In this document: in pieces, positions 25,367-33,214 of the stretch | How the letters are laid out: the number at the start of each line of letters is the position of its first letter | Numbering within the stretch: the first letter of the stretch is position 1 | Source of the DNA: DATMYQ01 sp035560935 | Lineage (GTDB): Bacteria; Bacillota; Negativicutes; Sporomusales; Sporomusaceae | Assembly: GCA_035560935.1 (NCBI GenBank) | Contig: DATMYQ010000160.1 | Coordinates: forward strand, 1-34,680 | Direction: 5' to 3' | Length of the DNA: 34,680 bases | Notes under the pieces: generated by a model | Told to the model about the DNA's origin: nothing | The model's database searches: none | What the model saw: only the letters and a program-made list of their open reading frames with translations | Translations under genes and position numbers: made by a program

Positions 25367-26526
25367 ACTATGTCATTGGGCAACAATTCCAGAAGGCGGT
25401 TGGCGGTGTGCGTCCAGGTTAATTGTGACAGATCGCGGGCGCCGCGGTCACCGATGCCTGCCAATGCATCGCGGTGATGATAAGCCCATTCCAAATGATG
25501 AATGATTTCTTCCAGATTCGGGTCATCCCAGATGACGGGTCCGGCAGCCGTTTGCTCAACGGCTACGGGTCGGGACTGAAGGATGCGGATTGAATTTTCG
25601 GCGGTAAGGATGTCGCGGTGGCCACTGTTAAATGCGGCTACGGCCGGTTTACCACAGGCCATGTATTCCATCAGCACCAGGTTGGTGCCACCTTCGCAGC
25701 GATTCGGAAACAAACCGATGTCGCTGTTTTTATATACTCGGGACAACATCATGTTGGGCATGCGGGGGAGAACGATCGTACGGGAGGAATCCATACCGTT
25801 GGCAGTCAGCAAGTGGTTCATCAGACTGGTGAAGTCACCGGACGGAGGATCAAAATGAATGTATGGCGACTGGTGCATAGTGGCGAGACTGTCCGGCCAG
25901 GCGTTGTACCAGGAGCAGACCAGCAAGACATCGGCATGCCGCTGCTGCAGGGTTTTAACTGCCCGCACAACGAGATCCTGTCCTTTGCGCAGTTCGAATT
26001 TCCCACCGGAGAAGATAACGAATCGGTCTTTGAAATATTCTTTTTCCCGACGATAGGGATGAAAAAGGGAAGGGTCAATGCCCTGTAGTAAGGTGGCTGT
26101 CCGCGGAACGCCGCTGCGTCGCAGAATCTCTTCGCACCAGGAACTGCCGGCGGCAACAAGATCGAAGGAACGGCTGGCGTTATGAACGGCGGCGGGCGAT
26201 ATGGCATTATTTTCAAAAAACGTGTAACCGAGATTGAAACTGCCGCTCACATGAGGCAAGGCTGGCAACCAAGTGTCGTTATCAAGCGGCTGGAGAATCG
26301 GAGCAGCAAAGCGTAGTGGGTTGCCGGCAGCAATTGCGGCCAAAATATCAGGCGGAGCAGTTTTGGACAACAGTAGCTGATAGTCATAAATATCATTACT
26401 TTCGTTAGGGTTCAGGCTTTCAGGAATTAGCAGAACCTTTTTCTTTTCAGATAACTCCCGGACCAGGTATTTGCCGCAAACTCCCCAGCCGTGATAGGAG
26501 CCGGTTGGTAAGACAGTAATAATCAT
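25363..26526 (-). CDS. GT4-family glycosyltransferase (group 1)
   Basis: A 387-residue GT-B enzyme unlike the three GT4 paralogues on the left. The N-terminus MIITVLPTGSYHGWGVCGKY fits a nucleotide-fold start with a Gly-rich acceptor loop. Later blocks are GSSWCEEILRRSGV, LLQGIDPSLFHPYR, FSGGKFELRKGQDLVVRAV (Arg180 and Lys181 near the phosphate site) and NRCEGGTNLVLMEYMACGKP (275-294), the donor-site acidic pair of this GT4 clade. Its TAG stop overlaps the TAA of the convergent gene by four bases. The ATG overlaps the upstream stop (ATGA). No good ribosome site is visible, so it probably depends on coupling. It is the last gene of the second minus-strand trio. Confidence 0.85.
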   Translation of the reverse strand: MIITVLPTGSYHGWGVCGKYLVRELSEKKKVLLIPESLNPNESNDIYDYQLLLSKTAPPDILAAIAAGNPLRFAAPILQPLDNDTWLPALPHVSGSFNLGYTFFENNAISPAAVHNASRSFDLVAAGSSWCEEILRRSGVPRTATLLQGIDPSLFHPYRREKEYFKDRFVIFSGGKFELRKGQDLVVRAVKTLQQRHADVLLVCSWYNAWPDSLATMHQSPYIHFDPPSGDFTSLMNHLLTANGMDSSRTIVLPRMPNMMLSRVYKNSDIGLFPNRCEGGTNLVLMEYMACGKPAVAAFNSGHRDILTAENSIRILQSRPVAVEQTAAGPVIWDDPNLEEIIHHLEWAYHHRDALAGIGDRGARDLSQLTWTHTANRLLELLPNDIV

Positions 26527-28094
26527 GGTGCACCGTCCCGTGATGTAAATGTGTTAAGTAAAGCGGCGACCGGACCGGACCAGTCACCGGGAACTGTTTG
26601 CCGGAACAGACGCATAGAGGGGTACCAGGGAGAATCACTGCGGCGCAGCAGCCAGCGCCATTCCGGTGCATACGGCAGCAGCACATAGACCGGTTTACCG
26701 AGCGCGGCGGCCAGATGTGCCACCGAAGTATCCACGGAAACCACGATGTCCAGGCTGGCGATAATTGCGGCCGTATCGATAAAGTCATGTAATTCAGCGG
26801 ACAAATCGTGTAATGTTCCTGGCGGGATTTGGGCTATTTCAGCGGCGGCTGCCCCCTTCTGCAAGCTATAAAATTCTCGATTTGGCAGAGTAAAAAGTGG
26901 TGCTAGCGCCGTTAACGGACAGGTCCGCCGTCGGGACGGCTCATGGTCATAGGCGGGGTTACCCGCCCAGACCAGACCAATTTTTTTGTAAGGGCTGGTT
27001 AGGCGTTGTCGCCACAGGGACACCAACTGTGGCGCCGGTTGCAAATATGCTTTGCGGAGCGGTATTGTATTTAAGGTACTGCCGAATAGGCGAGGCAGAC
27101 TCATCAATGGCAGCGCCAGGTCGGCCCGGTGTTTTGCCAGAGGTTCGACTCCGTGGAGCAATAACTCATCCACTCCGGGAAAGTTTTGAAATAAACGCTG
27201 TAATGCTGTGGGAACTGAAAACAGCAGTGTACCTCCCCGGGCCTTTACCAGTGGTAAATAGCGAATAAACTGAATGCAATCGCCTAATCCCTGCTCAAAA
27301 TAAATTAGCAGCCGCCGGCCGGTGTAATGCTCACCCTGCCAGCGCGGCAAGGGGGCAGCCCAGCGGTGGTAGCGAAGATGTTCCGATTTGCGGATTCGTT
27401 CTTCATAAGCCGTAAAACCGGCCTCCAGATCACCTTTAAGCAGCAGCGTATGAGAGCGGTTGCTGCGAGCTTCCAGCCAGTCAGGCGCCAGCGCTAACAC
27501 CTGATCATAGGCAGCGAGTGATTCTTCCAGACGGCCTTGCAAGTGCAGGGTAACTGCCAGATTATACCACGAAATTGGTTGCTCTGGCGCTAATTGTATT
27601 GCTTTGCGGTAGCAGGACTCAGCTTCGGCCAGTTGCGGGATAGTTTGCAGACAATTACCGAGATTGTTTTGGATTTCAGGAAGATCTGGTCTGAGGGTAA
27701 CGGCCTGACGGAGACAGGAAAGTGCTTCTTCCTGTCGGTGGCTGCTTTGAAGCAAACTGGCTAAGTTGCATAATATGGGTCCGGGATCCGAGCTGTTTAG
27801 CAGCGCTTGCCGGTAGTGGCGCTCTGCGTCTGGCATTTGTCCTTCTTCCTGGCAAAGAATCGCCAGGTTGAAATGAGCGGCCCAGAAGCCAGGATCCAGA
27901 ATTACAGCTTGCTGATAATGCACGCGGGCCAACGAGTTTTGCTTTTGGCTGCGATGGAGAACTCCCAGTTTATAATGAAGTTCGGCAGAGTCAGGCTGCT
28001 GGACCAGTGCCTGTTGCAACACGGCCAGTGCTGCAGCAGGCTGGCCCGTGTTCAAAAGGTGGATAGCATCATTCTGACGGATCATGTTATCCAT
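26523..28094 (-). CDS. TPR - GT9-like glycosyltransferase
   Basis: A 523-residue protein with about six TPRs (residues ~5-220; KLGVLHRSQKQN, NLAILCQEEGQM, NLGNCLQTIPQL, NLAVTLHLQGRL) and a GT9-like domain (~240-515): PRWQGEHYTGRRLLIY, GLGDCIQFIRYLPLVKARGG, GLVWAGNPAYDHE, FYSLQKGAAAAEIAQ, DFIDTAAIIASLDI, SVDTSVAHLAAALGKP and RSDSPWYPSMRLFRQ. All the motifs look intact. ATG 28094 has GGAG 9 bases upstream and overlaps the end of the preceding double-module gene by eight bases, suggesting coupled translation. Confidence 0.85.
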   Translation of the reverse strand: MDNMIRQNDAIHLLNTGQPAAALAVLQQALVQQPDSAELHYKLGVLHRSQKQNSLARVHYQQAVILDPGFWAAHFNLAILCQEEGQMPDAERHYRQALLNSSDPGPILCNLASLLQSSHRQEEALSCLRQAVTLRPDLPEIQNNLGNCLQTIPQLAEAESCYRKAIQLAPEQPISWYNLAVTLHLQGRLEESLAAYDQVLALAPDWLEARSNRSHTLLLKGDLEAGFTAYEERIRKSEHLRYHRWAAPLPRWQGEHYTGRRLLIYFEQGLGDCIQFIRYLPLVKARGGTLLFSVPTALQRLFQNFPGVDELLLHGVEPLAKHRADLALPLMSLPRLFGSTLNTIPLRKAYLQPAPQLVSLWRQRLTSPYKKIGLVWAGNPAYDHEPSRRRTCPLTALAPLFTLPNREFYSLQKGAAAAEIAQIPPGTLHDLSAELHDFIDTAAIIASLDIVVSVDTSVAHLAAALGKPVYVLLPYAPEWRWLLRRSDSPWYPSMRLFRQTVPGDWSGPVAALLNTFTSRDGAP

Positions 28095-31000
28095 GGGCCG
28101 GTACTCCGGTTAATGGTTCCCGCCCACGGCAGACCGGCAGCAATGCAGAATACATTGATTGGAACACTCCAGACCAGTCACCGCGATCGGTTTGGCGGAA
28201 CAGGCGCACGGTCGGATACCAGGGTGAGTCGGAGCGGTGCAACAGCCAACGCCATTCTTGGGCCAGCGGTAAGGACAGCCAGACCGGCTTACCCAATGCG
28301 GCAGCCAGATGGGCGACCCCTGTGTCGATGGATATCACCAGGTCCAAATTGGCGATAATGGCAGCAGTGTCTGCAAAGTCATGAATATCGGCCGTTAGAT
28401 CCACTAGCTGCATTTGACTGGGTCGGTTTTGTGCCTCTTGAGCGGCAGGTCCCAGTTGCAGACTGAAAAATAGAGTGTTGGGCAATTCGGCCAGTGCGGT
28501 GATGGGGGCGAAACCGCAAGTTCGTTTGAGTCCCATGGTGTTTTTGGGGTTGCCGGCCCAAACCAGGCCGATTTTAAACTGGCGGCCGGTCGCGCCGGCT
28601 GCCGCCATGCGGTCGCGCCATTGCTTTGCCAGGCGGGGATTGGAGTGCAGATAGGCTGGTTTGGCGGGAATGGTATTCAGTGTGGTGCCGAAAATTGCCG
28701 GCAAGCTTAATAGGGGTAATACAAGATCAAACTGCAGCCGCCGATAAGTGTCTTCCGCGTGTTCCACCACATAGTCAGCGCCGGACAGCCCGGCGCTGAG
28801 GCGGAGCATCGCTTTGTGAGCAGCCAGAATGACGATCCCGCCCCGTTCCTTGATTTGGGGCAGATAGCGAATAAACTGCAGATAATCGCCAAAACCTTGT
28901 TCGGTGTAAACCAGCAGCCGGCGACCGGAAAATATTTCTCCCTGCCAGGGGGGAACATGTTTGCACCAGTTATAGATTGGAGCATGCAAAGCTGTTTTGG
29001 TACGCCACTCGTATTCAACGAAACCTTCGGCCAGATTGCCGGCCATCAGCAGCGCTTGGGAACGGTTGCCATACACGTCAGGGTCGGGTTTAAGTTCCAG
29101 AGAGCGGTTATAGGCCGCCAATGCTTCTTGCGGACGTCCCTGTTCCAGTAGAACAAAGCCTAAATTGGTGTAAGCGGCGACAAATTCCGGATCGAGTTTG
29201 ATTGCGCGGCGATACGCATCTTCCGCCTCCGGGATTTGATCCCGTTCCCGGAAAATATTCCCCAGGTTTTGCCAGATGCCGGGATGATCCGGAGCCAGGT
29301 CCGCTGCCCGGCGATAATGCTGTTCGGCGGTTTTGAGATCTTGCCGGGCTTTATAGATATTGCCCATGTTCAGATGGGCCGGCATATAGTCGGGATTCAG
29401 GGACAGTATATAATGAAATCGTGCGATGGCTTGTTCGGACTGATTTTGTTCAATTTCCAGATTGCCGAGGTTGCAGAGTGCCTCAATGTAGTCGGGCTGC
29501 AGTTCAATTGCCTGGCGAAAACAGCTGATGGCCTGGTCAGTTTCGCCTTGGCGTTGAAGAGAACATCCAAGATTATATTGCAACAGCGGGCTGTCGGGAC
29601 GAAGTTCGACTGCTTGGGCAAAAAAAGTACGGGCTTCATCATATTTGTTTTGAATTTCCAGAACATGACCCAAATTACCCAGGGCGTCGGGATGATTGGC
29701 TTGTAATGCCAGGGTTCGACGCAGTGCCGCCTCGGCCTCAGCCAGATCGCCATCGTTGTTGCGTTTGATCAGCAGCGTGGCCAAGTTAAAATGTGCCTCA
29801 ACGTAATCAGGCTGGAGCGCGATTGCCTGGCGGAAATAATCCAGACCCTGGTCAGGACGACCGGCGCGAGTGGCAGTGACGGCTAAGCCCTGTAGTGCCT
29901 GGGCGCGGGCTGTGGGATCAGTACTTTGCTGCAAAAAGGAAGAAAAAGCAGCGGCTGCCTGCGGCAGATTGCCTGCTTCCAGTTCTTGGCGGCCGTTGGC
30001 CAGATGATTGGCCGGCAGGGTCTTCGGTGAAGTTTTGCTGTGTTGGTCGATAGACAAAACAGACATCCTTTCTGTGTGAGGTTGATCGGGAATAGCCAGT
30101 AACTCATCGAGAGCTGCCGCTGCCCGCTGCAACAATTCCGACCAGTCGTTCCGCGTGTGTTGGCGAAACAGGCGGGCGGACGGATACCAGAGACTGGCGC
30201 TGTCGTCTTCTCGCCAGCGCCAGTCCGGTATCCGGGGTAACAGTATCCACAGCGGGCGATGTAAAGCACCGGTCAGATGAGCGACGGCTGTGTCGACACT
30301 GATGACCAGATCAAGATGACTGATCAATGCCGCGGTATCGGCAAAATCTTGCCAGTGAGCGCTATAATTGATCAAACCCGCGGTATCAGCGACTGTTTCG
30401 CCTGCATTGGGCTGCAGTCTGTACCAGCTAACCGGGCGGCTATAATGACGCTTAGTCAGCATGGGTAGCAATTCTGCCGGGCAGGAGCGTTCGCGACCGG
30501 CCGTATTGGCCGTATTTCCGGACCATACCAGGCCGATACGGCAGCTCTGGTCTGCAGCCAGACGCCGACCCCAGCCGGTGACCAATGCCGGATCCGGTGT
30601 CAGGTAGGGAAAGACTGGCGGTGTCGAAGGGTCAGCAGCCAGTAAATGAGGGAGACTCATCAATGGGGCGTACAGGTCAAATTCTGCTAATGGCAGACAG
30701 TTTGGGCGCTGTTCCAGTAGATGGTCGACTCCTGATAAATGAGAATAAAGGCGAAGGAGCGGTGCTTTGGTGGTCAGCAGCACTTGGCCGCCTAATTTTT
30801 TTACCTCCGGTAAATAACGGACGAACTGCAGGCTATCGCCCAATCCCTGTTCATCATGAATCAACAGACGCCGTCCGGGGAATGGAGATCCATCCCACGC
30901 GGGTTTGGGAGCGCACCAGTGAAATAATGCTTGCATTTCCGGAGCCTGCCGGCGCCACTCGTATGCGGCGAAACCGGCACGATACTGGCCACTGCGCAAA

Positions 31001-31554
31001 AGCAGGCGAGCACAGTTTTCGTGAGCGTTTACATAGTTGGGCAATAGTTTAACGGCGTGGGAGCAATATTCCAGTGCGGCCAGGTAGTTGCCCTGCTCTT
31101 CACAAACAACCCCCAGATTATTCAGTGCTTCAGGGTACTCTGGCCGTAACTGGAGACAATGGCGAAAACAGTTTTCTGCAGCAGAAAAGTTCCCGGTTTC
31201 TTTAAAAATGACGCCAAGGTTGTTATGCGCAGACACACAGTCTGGCAGAACGGACAAAACCTGCTGGCAGTAATGGGTTGCCTGCACGTAGTTTCCTGTC
31301 TGGAAAAAAGTCAGGCTGAGATTGAAGTTTGCCTGGGGATCATTGGGGCACAGTAGCAGGATTTGTTCAAAACATTGCCGGGCTTCCGCCAGGTTGCTGG
31401 TTTCCCGCAGCGCCACTCCCAGATTATTTAATGCCTCCGGCCAGTCAGGCTGAGCGATTTGACGCAGCAGGGGCAAGGCGGTCTGGTAATTTTTCTGTTG
31501 CAAAAATACCGTTGCCTGACGAAACATTTTGTCGACGTCGGAAATTTTCGGCAT
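28087..31554 (-). CDS. Double-module TPR - GT9 - TPR - GT9 protein
   Basis: A 1155-residue protein with two complete TPR-GT9 units in one frame. Unit 1: five TPRs (residues ~8-200) and a GT9-like domain (~215-490) with GLGDSLQFVRYLPEVKKLGG, GLVWSGNTAN, SVDTAVAHLTGALHRP and SASLWYPSARLFRQ. Unit 2: about nine TPRs (~515-850) and a GT9-like domain (~865-1145) with PPWQGEIFSGRRLLVY, GFGDYLQFIRYLPQIKERGG, GLVWAGNPKN, SIDTGVAHLAAALGKP and RSDSPWYPTVRLFRQ. Unit 2 is canonical. Unit 1 departs at GALHRP and at the RxDSPWYP block. The join is at residues ~485-515, where Met497 starts what looks like an old N-terminus. ATG 31554 is chosen (GGAG 10 bases upstream); ATG 31590 has no ribosome site. It heads the second minus-strand trio. 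Two sequential or distinct transfers by one polypeptide are possible. Confidence 0.85.
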   Translation of the reverse strand: MPKISDVDKMFRQATVFLQQKNYQTALPLLRQIAQPDWPEALNNLGVALRETSNLAEARQCFEQILLLCPNDPQANFNLSLTFFQTGNYVQATHYCQQVLSVLPDCVSAHNNLGVIFKETGNFSAAENCFRHCLQLRPEYPEALNNLGVVCEEQGNYLAALEYCSHAVKLLPNYVNAHENCARLLLRSGQYRAGFAAYEWRRQAPEMQALFHWCAPKPAWDGSPFPGRRLLIHDEQGLGDSLQFVRYLPEVKKLGGQVLLTTKAPLLRLYSHLSGVDHLLEQRPNCLPLAEFDLYAPLMSLPHLLAADPSTPPVFPYLTPDPALVTGWGRRLAADQSCRIGLVWSGNTANTAGRERSCPAELLPMLTKRHYSRPVSWYRLQPNAGETVADTAGLINYSAHWQDFADTAALISHLDLVISVDTAVAHLTGALHRPLWILLPRIPDWRWREDDSASLWYPSARLFRQHTRNDWSELLQRAAAALDELLAIPDQPHTERMSVLSIDQHSKTSPKTLPANHLANGRQELEAGNLPQAAAAFSSFLQQSTDPTARAQALQGLAVTATRAGRPDQGLDYFRQAIALQPDYVEAHFNLATLLIKRNNDGDLAEAEAALRRTLALQANHPDALGNLGHVLEIQNKYDEARTFFAQAVELRPDSPLLQYNLGCSLQRQGETDQAISCFRQAIELQPDYIEALCNLGNLEIEQNQSEQAIARFHYILSLNPDYMPAHLNMGNIYKARQDLKTAEQHYRRAADLAPDHPGIWQNLGNIFRERDQIPEAEDAYRRAIKLDPEFVAAYTNLGFVLLEQGRPQEALAAYNRSLELKPDPDVYGNRSQALLMAGNLAEGFVEYEWRTKTALHAPIYNWCKHVPPWQGEIFSGRRLLVYTEQGFGDYLQFIRYLPQIKERGGIVILAAHKAMLRLSAGLSGADYVVEHAEDTYRRLQFDLVLPLLSLPAIFGTTLNTIPAKPAYLHSNPRLAKQWRDRMAAAGATGRQFKIGLVWAGNPKNTMGLKRTCGFAPITALAELPNTLFFSLQLGPAAQEAQNRPSQMQLVDLTADIHDFADTAAIIANLDLVISIDTGVAHLAAALGKPVWLSLPLAQEWRWLLHRSDSPWYPTVRLFRQTDRGDWSGVFQSMYSALLPVCRGREPLTGVPAHG

Positions 31555-31603
31555 AAGGAACACACTCCGAGTAGTAAGATAAGAGTACATGAGAAAACGG
31601 AAA

Positions 31604-31618
31604 GCAGGCAGTGCCTGC
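31604..31618. promoter_or_regulatory. Palindrome in the divergent promoter region
   Basis: GCAGGC (31604-31609), spacer AGT, GCCTGC (31613-31618) is a perfect inverted repeat ending one base before the -35 of the rightward promoter. It could be an operator or a short RNA hairpin in the leftward leader. No T-run supports a terminator. Confidence 0.35.
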
Positions 31619-31619
31619 C

Positions 31620-31649
31620 TTTACAGGACAAATAGGCAACTGTTACAAT
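31620..31649 (+). promoter_or_regulatory. Promoter for the plus-strand TPR-GT9 at 31688
   Basis: TTTACA (31620-31625), 18 bases, TACAAT (31644-31649), with TG at 31641-31642 giving an extended -10 (TG-T-TACAAT). It would start transcription near 31656 and leave a ~30-base leader that contains AAAGGGG (31673-31679) before GTG 31688. This is the best-matching promoter in the window. Confidence 0.55.
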
Positions 31650-31687
31650 GTACGAAGATATTAATTGATGCTAAAGGGGTTTATATC

Positions 31688-33214
31688 GTGAAGGAGATCA
31701 ATAATGATGGGAACGCAATTCCTGTGGATGTCATTTATGCCCGGGCGCGAAAATTACATGAAAAAGGTAATCTGACGGCAGCGGAAGATCAGTATCGCCT
31801 GTTGCTGAAGCACTGTCCCGATCATGCAGGAGCTTTGCGCTGGCTGGGGATTATTGCTTATCAGGCGGGTCATTGGGAAGCCGCGACCAGCCTTTTGGAA
31901 GCGGCCCGGGAACAGGAGCCGGAGCTGGTAAACATTCACGGCCACTTAGCAATGGTTTACAGTGCCCAGGAAAATTTCGAGCGGGCAATAGAGATGTTCC
32001 GCCAGGAGTTGGCGCGCCACCCTGAAGATTCTATCACATATTATAACATGGGTAATCTGTTTAAACGACAGGAGAATACGACAGCAGCGGAAAAATACTA
32101 CTGGCAGGCGTTGGAACTAAACGAAAACTTTATTGCTGCTTATAATAATCTGGGGCATATGCTTTTGCAGGACGCCCGGCCTGCAAAAGCGCTGGCGGTA
32201 ATGAACCGGGGGATGGTTTATGAGCCGGAGTATGCCCCGCTGCGTTTCAACCGCAGTCAGGCGCTATTGTTAGCGGGACAACTGGAAGAAGGGTTTCGGG
32301 AGTATCGTTGGAGGAAGATGGAGGAAGACTGGCTGCAGCAAAGCTTTAAGCAACGTTTATCTCAACGGCCTTTATGGCAAGGAGAAGGATTTTCCGGACG
32401 ACGATTGCTGATTGTTTGCGAACAGGGATTTGGAGATTCGTTGCAATTTGTCCGCTTTGTGCCGCAGGTGAAAGAACGGGGTGGATTAGTCACACTGTGG
32501 GCGCAGCCGCAACTGCGCCGATTGTTTGCCTCTTTGGCAGGAGTGGATGATCTAAGTGGTGGCCACCCGGATGAATTGGATCTTAATGCGTATGATTTAG
32601 TGGTGCCGTTACTTGATTTGCCCGGAATTTTCGGAGTTACTTTGAACAGTGTGCCAAAACGGATTCCCTACTTGCAATCAGATCCGGAATTAGTTCGCTT
32701 TTGGACGGAAAAATTGCGTCAAAGCGGCAGTCCTGATGGTCGTTTGCGGATAGGGTTAGTTTGGGCAGGCAATACGTATGGCGGGCGACATTCTGTCCGT
32801 TCCGCCGCGCTGGCGGATTATGGACCATTGGTGCTGCCGGAAATTAGCGCGCAACGACGTCCGGTTTTTTTTAGTCTGCAAAAAGGCGCCGGCAGCGAGG
32901 AAGTTGCCTATCCCCCTGCCGGCATGGAAATATACGATTTGACGGCGGCAATTGATGATTTTGCCGATACGGCTGCTTTAATCATGAACCTGGATCTCGT
33001 CATCACCATTGATACCTCGGTCGCCCATCTGGCCGGGGCACTGGGCAAACCCGTCTGGGTTCTGTTGCCGTATGGTAACGAATGGCGCTGGCTGACCGGC
33101 AGAGAGACCAGTCCCTGGTATCCAGCCATGAGGCTGTTTCGCCAGGAACGAAAAAAGGATTGGCCGAGTGTTGTGGCGAAAGTGGCAGACTCGTTGACCG
33201 AAAGGATTAAGTGA
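31688..33214 (+). CDS. TPR - GT9-like glycosyltransferase, GTG start
   Basis: A 508-residue protein with about five TPRs (residues ~14-205; WLGIIAYQAGHW, HLAMVYSAQENF, NMGNLFKRQENT, NLGHMLLQDARP) and a GT9-like domain (~228-505): RPLWQGEGFSGRRLLIV, GFGDSLQFVRFVPQVKERGG, GLVWAGNTYGGRHS, FFSLQKGAGSEEVAY, DFADTAALIMNLDL, TIDTSVAHLAGALGKP and ETSPWYPAMRLFRQ. The frame is open back to 31589, but GTG 31688 fits the AAAGGGG ribosome site (spacing 8) and the promoter at 31620-31649, and its length matches relatives. It stands alone on the plus strand; its stop overlaps the stop of RTX protein 2 by eight bases. All the expected motifs are intact. Confidence 0.85.
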   Translation: MKEINNDGNAIPVDVIYARARKLHEKGNLTAAEDQYRLLLKHCPDHAGALRWLGIIAYQAGHWEAATSLLEAAREQEPELVNIHGHLAMVYSAQENFERAIEMFRQELARHPEDSITYYNMGNLFKRQENTTAAEKYYWQALELNENFIAAYNNLGHMLLQDARPAKALAVMNRGMVYEPEYAPLRFNRSQALLLAGQLEEGFREYRWRKMEEDWLQQSFKQRLSQRPLWQGEGFSGRRLLIVCEQGFGDSLQFVRFVPQVKERGGLVTLWAQPQLRRLFASLAGVDDLSGGHPDELDLNAYDLVVPLLDLPGIFGVTLNSVPKRIPYLQSDPELVRFWTEKLRQSGSPDGRLRIGLVWAGNTYGGRHSVRSAALADYGPLVLPEISAQRRPVFFSLQKGAGSEEVAYPPAGMEIYDLTAAIDDFADTAALIMNLDLVITIDTSVAHLAGALGKPVWVLLPYGNEWRWLTGRETSPWYPAMRLFRQERKKDWPSVVAKVADSLTERIK

